A stretch of 8,371 nucleotides of DNA from Pseudomonadota bacterium. GTDB taxonomy: Bacteria > Myxococcota > UBA9042 > PHBI01. The DNA lies in NCBI GenBank assembly GCA_005788935.1, contig SYAK01000274.1, positions 1 through 8,371 on the forward strand. Reading direction: 5' to 3'. The notes under the pieces were generated by a model. That model was not told the DNA's origin and searched no databases. It saw only the letters and a list, made by a program, of their open reading frames with translations. How positions within the stretch are numbered: the first letter of the stretch is position 1; each line of letters opens with the position of its first letter. Shown piece by piece: positions 1 through 6,357 of the stretch. Position numbers and translations under genes: made by a program.

Positions 1-147
1 CAGGTCGATGCGCTCGCGGGCGGTCAGCTTGCCCGCCTCGTGCTGCTTCGCGATGCGGGCGGGCCCGCCTCCGAGCTCGGCCTCGCGCTCAAGGGCGGCG
101 ATGCGGTCGAGGATGCGGCGCTGGGTCGGGTCGGCTGGCTGGGTCAT
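1..147 (-). CDS. Acyl-CoA (propionyl-CoA type) carboxylase carboxyltransferase subunit, N-terminal fragment
   Basis: Partial gene; the reading frame runs off the left edge after 49 codons. The visible protein starts MTQPADPTQRRILDRIAA and contains the stretch GGGPARIAKQHEAGKLTARE followed by RIDL. This matches the conserved N-terminus of biotin-dependent carboxyltransferase beta subunits (propionyl-CoA/methylmalonyl-CoA carboxylase, PccB/MmdA type), where a helix carrying KQHxxGKLTARERI precedes the first crotonase-fold domain. These enzymes move the carboxyl group from carboxybiotin to propionyl-CoA or a related acyl-CoA in the cytoplasm. The ATG at 145-147 has a GGAG Shine-Dalgarno (complement of 155-158) 7 nt upstream. 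It lies 125 bp downstream of the kinase on the same strand; nothing suggests a functional link. With only the N-terminus visible, PccB, acetyl-CoA carboxylase AccD5-like and MmdA cannot be separated, so no symbol is given. Confidence 0.85.
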   Translation of the reverse strand, partial: MTQPADPTQRRILDRIAALEREAELGGGPARIAKQHEAGKLTARERIDL

Positions 148-272
148 GTCGGCTCTCCGTCGTTCGGCGGCGGAAGGGTAGCACAGGCGCGCGGCGCGGT
201 CAGCAACAAGCACATCGCGTCGGGGTCGGACGCGCCTCGGCGCGGGCCGTCTGGCGCTGAATGGCGGCTCAT

Positions 273-3200
273 TCAGCGGTCGGAGGCACCCTCGGAGGGC
301 GCGAAGGAGCGGCCGAAGGCGCAGCGGAAGCCGCGCGCGTAGTCGAGGTCGACGAAGGGGTAGCGGGCGCGGGTCTGGTAGAGCACGGGCTGGCTGTCGT
401 CGAAGTTGCCGCCGCGTACGACGAGCATCGCGCGGTCCCGCGGAACGCTCGTCTCGCGGACCTGCGTCTCCTGGTTCGCGGCGATGGCGCAGTCCGCCAT
501 GTAGCCCGAGCGCAGTCCGAACGGGTCGCGGGCCGACAGGTGCTCGCAGGAGCGCACGGATCCCTTCGTCGGGCCGATGGGTCCTGGCAGGCGGGCGACC
601 CAGACCTCGCGCCCGGTCGAGGGGTGCGGCTCGAGGGCCCAGCGGACAGGGCCCGGATGGACGAATTCGTCTGAGTTTCCGGAGAGATCGCAGACGCCTT
701 GCGGTGTGCAGCCGTCGACCGTGTGGTCGACCGGGGTGGGTCTCCGGCCGCCGCAGTCGAACCGCTCGCCGCGCGCCGTGTCGATGTTGAAATAGCCTGT
801 CAGACGGCGGCAGTGACGTGGGTCGGGCGTCACGACGTCCTCGCCCCAGGGAAAGGTGCGGCCGTCGCCCGCGGACCGCGCGGCGTACTCGAACTGCGCC
901 TCGGTCGGGATGGCGCCGCCGAGCCAGGCGCAGAAGGCGACCGCCCAGCGCAGCGGCACCTCCGTTGGCAGGCGGCCATCGACGGGGTCCTCGGGGAGGC
1001 GCGCCACGATGGGAGCGGCCTCGGCTCGGACCGCCGCGATGAGCTCCGTGTGCCAGGCGTTGAGCTCCTCGGCGGTGCCGAGGGTGGCGCGGGCGGCGAC
1101 CGCCCAGCTGTGGGTCGCCTCCCAGATGGGCGCGATGAAGGTCGATGGGGCGGGCGGGGAGTCGGCGAGCGCGAAGCGGCGGAAGGCGGCGCGGGAGACC
1201 TCGGTGCGCATGAGCCGGAAGGCGGGGACGTCGACCGGGGTGGCGGGCGTCGCGTTGCGGGCGTGCAGCTCGCCGCTCTTGGGGTTGCGGCTTGGCAGGC
1301 GGAGGAGGCGGCCCGAGGTGAAGTCGTCCTCGGTGAAGCCCATCTGGAAGACGCCGCCGGGCAGGACGGCCACGTTCGAGGCGCAGCCTGGCGAGCAGAG
1401 GTCGCCGTGGTCGGCGTTGCCGTCGTCGCAGTCCTCGCCGGGGTCGAGGTGGCCGTCGCCGCAGGCGGGCGGCGTCAGCAGGCGGACCGCGAGCCAGACG
1501 AGGCCGGACACAGCCAGAAGGGCGCAGACGGCGATGCGCCTCCGGCGGCGGCGCGCGGCCAGATCGGGTGCGGCGACGCCAGATGTGCCAGAAATCCCGT
1601 GTGCCGCTACGGTCGTGGTGCCCGAGGTGACGGGAGTGTCCGTGCCGGCGCTGTCCCTCGTCCGGGCGACGCCGGGCGCTCCGTCGGTCGGGCCTCCGGG
1701 CTCGCTTGCGGAGGTCGCTGCCAGGGGGCGCGTGTCGGCCGTCACCGGTCCACCGTCATCAGACCACGCCGCGAGGACTTCGGCGGCGGTCGGCCGTTCG
1801 TCGGGGTCGAGGCGGGTCATGCGCGGCAGCCAGGCCCCGAGCAACCCGCCGAGCCCCTTGCCCGGGGTCGGCGAGGTGGCGCCGGTCGCGAGCTCGTGGA
1901 GGCTCGCGCCGAGGGCGTGGAGGTCCGCCTTCGCGGTCGCGCCCTTGGCCGAGTGGAGCTGCTCGGGCGCCATGTAGTGCTCGCTGCCCATGCGTGCCAT
2001 GGTGCGCGTCAGGCGAACATCGTTGCGTGTGTCGCGGGCGATGCCGAAATCGGCGAGGGCGAGGTCGCCGCGGGCGTCGAGCAGAAGGTTCGAGGGCTTG
2101 ACGTCGCGGTGGACGACGCCGCGCGCGTGGAGGTCGACGAGGGCCTCGAGGGCCTGCCGCCCCCAGCGGAGCACGTCGGCTTCGGACAGCGGGGCGCCGC
2201 GGGCGAGGGAGGCGCGCAGGCGGTCGGCGAGCGTCTCGGGGTAGAGGGGCATCTTCAGCACGACCCAGCGGGTGTCGCCGAGGTCGACCGCGAGGCGCTC
2301 GACGGGCCCGACGATGTGGCGCACGCCGTCGGCGTGGAGGCGTTTCAGCAGCTCGATTTCACGGCGGAAGCGGGCCTCGAGCTCGGTGTCGGAGAGATCC
2401 GGGCGCGGAATCTTGAGCGCGAAGCGGGCGCGGGAGTGGACGTCCTCGGCCTCCCAGACCTGCGCCATTCCGCCCTCGCCGAGGCGCCTCACGAGGCGGT
2501 GGTCGGCGTCGAGCAGGGCGTCCGGGGTCAGATGCTGGGCGGGAGGGGCCGGCAGGCGGAGCAGGTCGTGCGGGGCGGGCTCGACGAAGCGCAGGGTCGG
2601 CGCGAGCTCGTGGCGGCGGCGGAGGAAGGAGAACCAGTCGAGGTCACCTTCGGGCGTCGGGACGCGGCGCAGCGTGGTGGGCGAGGAGCTCGATGGCCCC
2701 GACGGGCCCGACGGCCCCGACGGGTCGGGGGCGAGCGGGTTGGCGCAGGCGAGGGCGCCCGCCTTCGTGACGCCGTCGAGCCGCAGCAGGCCGCGGGCGT
2801 CGAGGGCGAGGAAGGGGGAGGCGGCCCAGCAGGTGCCGTCGTGGCGCCCGACGTGAACGAGCCCGGTAGAGAACGGGCCGCGCCAGGTCACGTCGAAGTG
2901 ATGGCGGAGGTCGTCGAAGGGGGCCGGCCCGATGAGGCGCGAGACGCGGCCGCGGGAGACGCCCAGGCGCTGCGAGGCCGTCTCGATGACGACGAGCTGC
3001 ACCTCCTCGAGCCAGCGCGCGCTGCGGAGTGCGAGCCCGAGGCGCTCGAGTTGCGCCGAGGCGAGATGGTCCCGTCGGGAGACGGCGTGGGCGTCCTGGT
3101 TGCGCTCGGCGACGGCCGCGTCGAGCAGCGGCGCGAAGGCCTCCCACCAGACGTCGAGCGGCGGCAGCACGCGCTGGGCGGCCTCAGGCGGGGTGGCGCA

Positions 3201-3443
3201 GTGGGCCTCGACGAGGAGCCTCAGCAGCTGCGCCCGCTGCCCGAACGAGAGGCGGGACGGAGCGCGCTTGTCGGGCCCGCCGCCGAGGAGGTCCTGAAGG
3301 GGCTCGCCCCACGGCAGGTCGAGCGCATCTGTCAGCACGAGCGCGGTCACCAGGCGCAGCAGGTTCTCGAACGCCCGCTGCACCTCACTCGTCTGCCCCG
3401 ACCGCAGCGCCGCCGCCCACAGCGCCGCCACCGGATACGGCAT
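273..3443 (-). CDS. Membrane-anchored Ser/Thr protein kinase with myxobacterial Cys-rich repeat and FGE/SUMF1-like domain
   Basis: About 1056 residues. Residues 1-310: helical N-terminal region with an RNQDAH motif (114-119), then a GPSGPSGP linker (about 241-250). Residues 316-560: Hanks-type kinase with glycine loop LGEGGMAQVW (321-330), lysine K344 in ALKIP, catalytic VVHRDVKPSN (445-447 = HRD), DFG (465-467) and APE (492-494), so it should be active. A low-complexity linker ends in six arginines, then one transmembrane helix (about 636-656). Next comes CGDGHLDPGEDCDDGN plus two cysteines (661-687), a Myxococcus-type Cys-rich repeat. Residues 692-1045: FGE/SUMF1 fold (GGVFQMG, LMRTEVS, GGAIPTEAQFEYAAR, FPWGED, VVRGGNFDD, GFRCAF). 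The positive-inside rule puts the kinase in the cytoplasm and the FGE-like domain in the periplasm. The frame is open to 3593, but the family-like N-terminus begins at MPYPVAALW, so 3443 is preferred; 3488 is an alternative. It is divergent from terD, hence a candidate regulator of the Ter genes. Confidence 0.93.
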   Translation of the reverse strand: MPYPVAALWAAALRSGQTSEVQRAFENLLRLVTALVLTDALDLPWGEPLQDLLGGGPDKRAPSRLSFGQRAQLLRLLVEAHCATPPEAAQRVLPPLDVWWEAFAPLLDAAVAERNQDAHAVSRRDHLASAQLERLGLALRSARWLEEVQLVVIETASQRLGVSRGRVSRLIGPAPFDDLRHHFDVTWRGPFSTGLVHVGRHDGTCWAASPFLALDARGLLRLDGVTKAGALACANPLAPDPSGPSGPSGPSSSSPTTLRRVPTPEGDLDWFSFLRRRHELAPTLRFVEPAPHDLLRLPAPPAQHLTPDALLDADHRLVRRLGEGGMAQVWEAEDVHSRARFALKIPRPDLSDTELEARFRREIELLKRLHADGVRHIVGPVERLAVDLGDTRWVVLKMPLYPETLADRLRASLARGAPLSEADVLRWGRQALEALVDLHARGVVHRDVKPSNLLLDARGDLALADFGIARDTRNDVRLTRTMARMGSEHYMAPEQLHSAKGATAKADLHALGASLHELATGATSPTPGKGLGGLLGAWLPRMTRLDPDERPTAAEVLAAWSDDGGPVTADTRPLAATSASEPGGPTDGAPGVARTRDSAGTDTPVTSGTTTVAAHGISGTSGVAAPDLAARRRRRRIAVCALLAVSGLVWLAVRLLTPPACGDGHLDPGEDCDDGNADHGDLCSPGCASNVAVLPGGVFQMGFTEDDFTSGRLLRLPSRNPKSGELHARNATPATPVDVPAFRLMRTEVSRAAFRRFALADSPPAPSTFIAPIWEATHSWAVAARATLGTAEELNAWHTELIAAVRAEAAPIVARLPEDPVDGRLPTEVPLRWAVAFCAWLGGAIPTEAQFEYAARSAGDGRTFPWGEDVVTPDPRHCRRLTGYFNIDTARGERFDCGGRRPTPVDHTVDGCTPQGVCDLSGNSDEFVHPGPVRWALEPHPSTGREVWVARLPGPIGPTKGSVRSCEHLSARDPFGLRSGYMADCAIAANQETQVRETSVPRDRAMLVVRGGNFDDSQPVLYQTRARYPFVDLDYARGFRCAFGRSFAPSEGASDR

Positions 3444-3502
3444 CCGCTCAAAGCGCTGGCCACGCGTGCTGGTGCTCCGGGGATGCATGCAGTGCCTGCC
3501 GC

Positions 3503-3530
3503 GGGTATCGCGTTGCGATGATGCGGTCAA
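3503..3530 (-). promoter_or_regulatory. Weak candidate promoter for the kinase gene
   Basis: Read leftward, TTGACC (complement of 3525-3530) is followed after 15 bp by GATACC (complement of 3504-3509). The -35 is 5/6, the -10 only 3/6, and the spacer is short. Transcription would start near 3495, compatible with translation from 3443 or 3488 but not from the first in-frame ATG at 3593. Its -35 lies only 28 bp from the -35 of the rightward terD promoter, giving a back-to-back arrangement. No experimental support. Confidence 0.3.
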
Positions 3531-3558
3531 CATCCGAGCGTGACGTGATGAGGTCCGC

Positions 3559-3587
3559 TTGACAGTGTTTTCGGCGATCACGACAAT
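3559..3587 (+). promoter_or_regulatory. Sigma-70-like promoter for terD and the ter operon
   Basis: A perfect TTGACA (3559-3564) is separated by an ideal 17-bp spacer from GACAAT (3582-3587, 4/6 match to TATAAT). Expected start of transcription is near 3594, leaving a leader of about 85 nt before terD. The stretch from here to the terD start is visibly more AT-rich than the flanking genes, as expected for a promoter region. CGTGAT (3544-3549) and ATCACG (3577-3582) form a spaced inverted repeat around the -35 and could be half-sites for a regulator, but six bases is weak evidence. Confidence 0.6.
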
Positions 3588-3679
3588 GCGCAAGGGCGGT
3601 CAGGGACGCCTCGGCACCAGAACGCCTCGTTCCGGCATGGCGCATTACATTCAGGTTTCCTGTGAAAAGGCAGTAAATT

Positions 3680-4261
3680 ATGGGCATTTCGCTTTCAAAG
3701 GGCGGCAACATCTCTCTGACGAAGGAAGCGGGCGCAGGTGGCCTGTCCAGGATCACCGTCGGGCTCGGGTGGGACACTCGGGAGTCGGACGGGGCCGACT
3801 TTGACCTCGACGCCTCGGCCTTCCTCCTCGGCGCGAACGGCAAGGTCCGGAGCGACGCGGACTTCGTGTTCTATAACCAGCCCCAGAGCCGCTGCGGTTC
3901 GGTGGCGTGCACGGGCGACAACACGACGGGCGGCGGCGACGGGGACGACGAGCAGCTCAAGGTCGACGTCACCGGGATTCCGGCCGACGTGCAGAAGGTG
4001 GCGTTCGCTGTCACGATCCACGAGGCCGAGTCGCGCCGTCAGAACTTCGGGCAGGTCGCGAACGCCTTCATCCGCGTCGAGAACGACCATGACGGGCGAG
4101 AGCTCACCCGCTACGACCTCGGCGAGGACGCGAGCACCGAGACCGCGCTGGTCTTTGGCGAGCTCTATCGCCACAACGGCGAGTGGAAGTTCAAGGCGAT
4201 CGGCCAGGGCTTCAAGGGAGGACTCGGCCCCCTCGCGCGCAGCTTCGGCGTCAACGTCTGA
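3680..4261 (+). CDS. terD: TerD family calcium-binding tellurium resistance/stress protein
   Basis: 193 residues, the normal length for TerD/TerE. The full family pattern is present: start [22 protein letters not shown] (27-32), [12 protein letters not shown] (40-51), [10 protein letters not shown] (61-70), the calcium-binding block [13 protein letters not shown] (79-91), [21 protein letters not shown] (151-171, conserved C-terminal part) and the ending FGVNV. TerD proteins are cytoplasmic beta-sandwich proteins that bind calcium through conserved aspartates; they take part in tellurite, phage and oxidative stress responses and associate with TerB/TerC at the membrane. The ATG is preceded by AAAAGG (3665-3670) with 9 nt spacing. 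It is the first gene after the 3559 promoter. TerD and TerE are hard to tell apart by eye; the TerD name is by overall resemblance, while the family assignment is secure. Confidence 0.95.
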   Translation: MGISLSKGGNISLTKEAGAGGLSRITVGLGWDTRESDGADFDLDASAFLLGANGKVRSDADFVFYNQPQSRCGSVACTGDNTTGGGDGDDEQLKVDVTGIPADVQKVAFAVTIHEAESRRQNFGQVANAFIRVENDHDGRELTRYDLGEDASTETALVFGELYRHNGEWKFKAIGQGFKGGLGPLARSFGVNV

Positions 4262-4369
4262 CATTCAACTCGCGGCGACCCCATGGAGGGCGCCCTCGGC
4301 CCCCGAACGCTGCGTCGGCCTGGTCCCGGCCTCCCCGTGACTGGCGGCCACGCAGCTCCTCATGACAAG

Positions 4370-4406
4370 CCTGCGAGAGCCGGAGTGTGACTCCGTGCTC
4401 CGCAGG
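4370..4406 (+). promoter_or_regulatory. Strong leader stem-loop upstream of terC
   Basis: The arms CCTGCG-a-GAGC-CGGAGT (4370-4386) and ACTCCG-t-GCTC-CGCAGG (4390-4406) pair in 16 base pairs around a GTG loop, with one bulged base in each arm. No T-run follows, so it is not a classical intrinsic terminator. It ends 44 nt before the terC start and could limit read-through from terD, stabilise the RNA end or act as a leader element. Its role is unproven. Confidence 0.5.
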
Positions 4407-4422
4407 TCCTCAACCGCGAAAA

Positions 4423-4443
4423 CGCAACAAATTGCGTAAGGAG
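4423..4443 (+). promoter_or_regulatory. terC: Small hairpin abutting the terC ribosome binding site
   Basis: CGCAA (4423-4427) and TTGCG (4432-4436) form a five-pair hairpin with loop CAAA, directly followed by TAAGGAG (4437-4443), a near-perfect Shine-Dalgarno 7 nt before the GTG at 4451. The ribosome site decides the terC start in favour of GTG rather than the in-frame ATG 22 codons later. The hairpin touches but does not cover the site. Confidence 0.6.
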
Positions 4444-4450
4444 CCGCCCA

Positions 4451-5614
4451 GTGGCCAACTCGCCATCTCTCCCGTCTCTGCGCCCGGGGGCGCTCGGCGT
4501 GACCACGGTCGCCGCGATGACGCTGCTGCCCGGCAGCGCATTCGCCACAGAGGCGGTCTCGTCCGCGCCTGAAGGGCAGCTCGGATTCCCCCCGTTGACG
4601 GTCGCGCTCTTCGCGGCCGCGTTCGCGTTCTCCCTCTTCATGGACCTCGTCCAGCACCGCTCTCACAAGGACGTGAGCGTCAGGGACGCCGCGGGATGGT
4701 CCGTCTTCTGGGTCGTGCTGTCGCTCGCCTTCTACGGATGGATCCACGTCGAGCACGGGGCACACCATGCCAGCATGTTCCTGACAGGGTATGTCCTCGA
4801 GAAGACGCTCTCGATCGACAACCTTATGGTTTTCATCGCCGTGTTTGAGTTTTTCAAGATCCGCTCCGGGCTCCAGCATCGCATCCTCTACTGGGGAATC
4901 CTCGGTGCAGTCGTCTTCCGGGCGCTGTTCGTCGCTGTCGGCAGCACGGTCCTTCTCGCCGTCGGTCCAATCGCGGAGATCCTGTTCGGGCTCATCGTCC
5001 TGTGGGCGGCGCTCAAGATGCTTCGGGGCGGCGGCGACAGCGATGGCGGCGAGGAGACGGACTACTCGGACACCGGGGTCGTCCGCTTCTTCAAGCGGTT
5101 CTACCCGGTCTATCCGCGCCTGAGCGGTGCCAGTTTCTTCGTCACCCGCTCCGACGCCGAGCGTGACGCTGCGGCCGACCCGCAGCTGGCGACCGAGCTG
5201 AAGCCCGACCTGGACAAGGGCGTCATGCGCTGGATGACCCCCGCCTTCGTCGCGCTGCTCGTCATCGAAGCCTCCGACATCCTCTTCGCCTTCGACTCGG
5301 TGCCAGCCGTCATCGCGGTCACGAAGGAGCCGCTGCTTGTCTTCTCGGCGATGATCTTCGCCGTCCTCGGGCTCCGCTCGCTCTACTTCCTCCTGCTCAT
5401 TCTCACGCGCTACCTCGTACACCTTGAGAAGGCCGTGATCTTCGTCCTGTTCTTCATCGCCTTCAAGATGTTCCTCGGGCCGCTGAAGCACTACTTCCCC
5501 GAGCATGTCACATTCGACGTCTCGCCGAACGCCAGCCTGCTCATCGTCCTGTCGATCCTCGGGCTCGGCGTCGTCGCCTCGCTCATCTGGCCCGAGCGCG
5601 AGAAGGCCGCCTGA
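4451..5614 (+). CDS. terC: TerC family integral membrane protein (TerC/Alx type)
   Basis: 387 residues with about eight to nine hydrophobic membrane segments. Family hallmarks are GYVLEKTLSIDNLMVF (113-128) with E117 and D123, and VIEASDILFAFDSVPAVIAVT (271-291) with E273, D276 and D282; these acidic residues lie in the predicted membrane helices and are thought to handle metal ions. Relatives (E. coli Alx, Bacillus YceF/YkoY) are linked to manganese export and metal loading of secreted enzymes; plasmid TerC is needed for tellurite resistance. The GTG start is fixed by TAAGGAG 7 nt upstream. Odd point: the N-terminus has a hydrophobic stretch (14-28) and GSAFA-TEA (28-35), which looks like a signal peptidase site, making the protein somewhat longer than the usual 320-350 residues. 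A cytoplasmic loop (about 192-258) separates the two halves. It lies between two TerD-family genes and is probably cotranscribed with them. Confidence 0.95.
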   Translation: MANSPSLPSLRPGALGVTTVAAMTLLPGSAFATEAVSSAPEGQLGFPPLTVALFAAAFAFSLFMDLVQHRSHKDVSVRDAAGWSVFWVVLSLAFYGWIHVEHGAHHASMFLTGYVLEKTLSIDNLMVFIAVFEFFKIRSGLQHRILYWGILGAVVFRALFVAVGSTVLLAVGPIAEILFGLIVLWAALKMLRGGGDSDGGEETDYSDTGVVRFFKRFYPVYPRLSGASFFVTRSDAERDAAADPQLATELKPDLDKGVMRWMTPAFVALLVIEASDILFAFDSVPAVIAVTKEPLLVFSAMIFAVLGLRSLYFLLLILTRYLVHLEKAVIFVLFFIAFKMFLGPLKHYFPEHVTFDVSPNASLLIVLSILGLGVVASLIWPEREKAA

Positions 5615-5684
5615 GCCACTTTCGCGGTGCCAACGGCACGAGCCGGGAGCAGGCGCCCGAGCGTTCATCAAGTCTCAGGGGCCG

Positions 5685-5700
5685 TAAGGAGCGTCTCATG
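5685..5700 (+). promoter_or_regulatory. Ribosome binding site and ATG of the terZ-like gene
   Basis: TAAGGAG (5685-5691) lies 6 nt before the ATG (5698-5700). It is the same heptamer used by terC, so the two genes probably have similarly strong translation initiation. A short GTGCC-AAC-GGCAC hairpin (5627-5639) sits in the same gap, just after the terC stop. Confidence 0.6.
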
Positions 5701-6267
5701 TCACTCTCTCTCATCAAGGGCCAGCGCATCGATCTCACCAAGGGGAGCGCGCTGAAGAAGATCTTTCTCGGGCTTGGGTGGGACGTCGCGGACGACGACG
5801 ACGAGGAGGTCGACATCGACGCGAGTTGCGTCCTGCTCGGCGCCCAAAAGCGGCCCGTCGACGACGGCGCGGTCTTCTTCGCGAACCTCGAGAATGGCAA
5901 CGGCAGCATCCGGCACGGCGGCGACAATCTCACGGGTGACGGTGACGGAGATGACGAGGTCATCGAGGTCGATCTGGCGGACGTACCCGCCGAGATCGAG
6001 CACCTCGTCTTCGTCATCACCTCTTACAGCGGACACACCTTCAACCAGGTCCGGAACGCCTTCTGCCGGGTTGTCGACGCCGTCTCGCGCCGCGAGTTGG
6101 CCCGCTATGCGATGTCGGGCGCCGGTCACCACCGGGCCCTCATCGCTGCCCGGGTCTATCGCCACCAGGGCGACTGGAAGATGCAGGCCCTCGGCGTCCC
6201 CGCTGACGGCGTCGAGGAGGACTGCACTTTCGCCGACATCATGGATGACGTCGTCCGCGCCTTCTGA
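5698..6267 (+). CDS. terZ: TerZ-like TerD family protein
   Basis: 189 residues. It begins MSLSLIKGQRIDLTKGS, then has GLGWD (25-29), EVDIDASCVLLG (37-48), NGSIRHGGDNLTGDGDGDDE (67-86, the calcium-binding block), SYSGHTFNQVRNAFCRVVD (109-127), RELARY (132-137) and VYRHQGDWKMQALG (153-166). The KKGQ-type start, DASC, the cysteine in NAFCRVVD and the shorter divergent C-terminus fit TerZ better than TerD/TerE. It is expected to be a cytoplasmic calcium-binding protein able to assemble with TerD near TerC. Between GLGWD and the DIDAS strand there is an acidic run DDDDEE (32-37) where many TerZ proteins have a glycine-rich loop. It starts 83 nt after terC and ends 90 nt before the next gene, consistent with one operon. 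Family certain; TerZ subtype fairly sure. Confidence 0.92.
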   Translation: MSLSLIKGQRIDLTKGSALKKIFLGLGWDVADDDDEEVDIDASCVLLGAQKRPVDDGAVFFANLENGNGSIRHGGDNLTGDGDGDDEVIEVDLADVPAEIEHLVFVITSYSGHTFNQVRNAFCRVVDAVSRRELARYAMSGAGHHRALIAARVYRHQGDWKMQALGVPADGVEEDCTFADIMDDVVRAF

Positions 6268-6269
6268 AT

Positions 6270-6312
6270 CGTCTGGGCGCTTCCCCCGCCTCGCCCATCC
6301 CCCGTCCAGACG
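6270..6312 (+). repeat. Inverted repeat in the terZ-DUF805 gap
   Basis: CGTCTGG (6270-6276) and CCAGACG (6306-6312) are perfect seven-base inverted arms separated by 29 mostly pyrimidine bases. It starts just after the terZ-like stop codon. There is no T-run and no obvious promoter; it may be an RNA-stabilising or processing structure, or chance. Confidence 0.3.
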
Positions 6313-6357
6313 CGAACAACCTTCGTTCCCCCAATCGCAGAGCGCCCAGGAGCCGAT

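Noticed and set aside
231..244. GC-rich hairpin CGCGC-CTCG-GCGCG between kinase and carboxylase genes as a terminator
   Set aside because: Only five pairs and no T-run on the minus-strand side; such short GC palindromes are expected by chance at this base composition.
2913..2981. Helix-turn-helix-like ASQRLGVSRGRVSRLIG segment in the kinase N-terminal region
   Set aside because: It resembles a DNA-binding helix pair on paper, but the protein is a kinase with a family-like N-terminal domain in which this stretch seems to correspond to a strand-rich part; no other support.
699..3521. A 940-codon open frame on the plus strand through the kinase gene
   Set aside because: It mirrors the kinase codons in a GC-rich sequence; the protein is a low-information Gly/Ala/Arg/Val/Glu mixture without any domain, while the opposite strand encodes clear kinase and FGE motifs.
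4262..4450. yybP-ykoY manganese riboswitch before terC
   Set aside because: Considered because this riboswitch precedes terC homologues in other bacteria, but the conserved blocks (the GGGGAGUAG-like loop and CGUCAACA-like segment) are not found; only unrelated hairpins are present.
4265..5671. A 468-codon minus-strand open frame opposite terC
   Set aside because: The composition is charged and repetitive (Asp/Glu/Arg-rich) and shows no family motif; terC on the plus strand has an ideal ribosome site and conserved TerC motifs.
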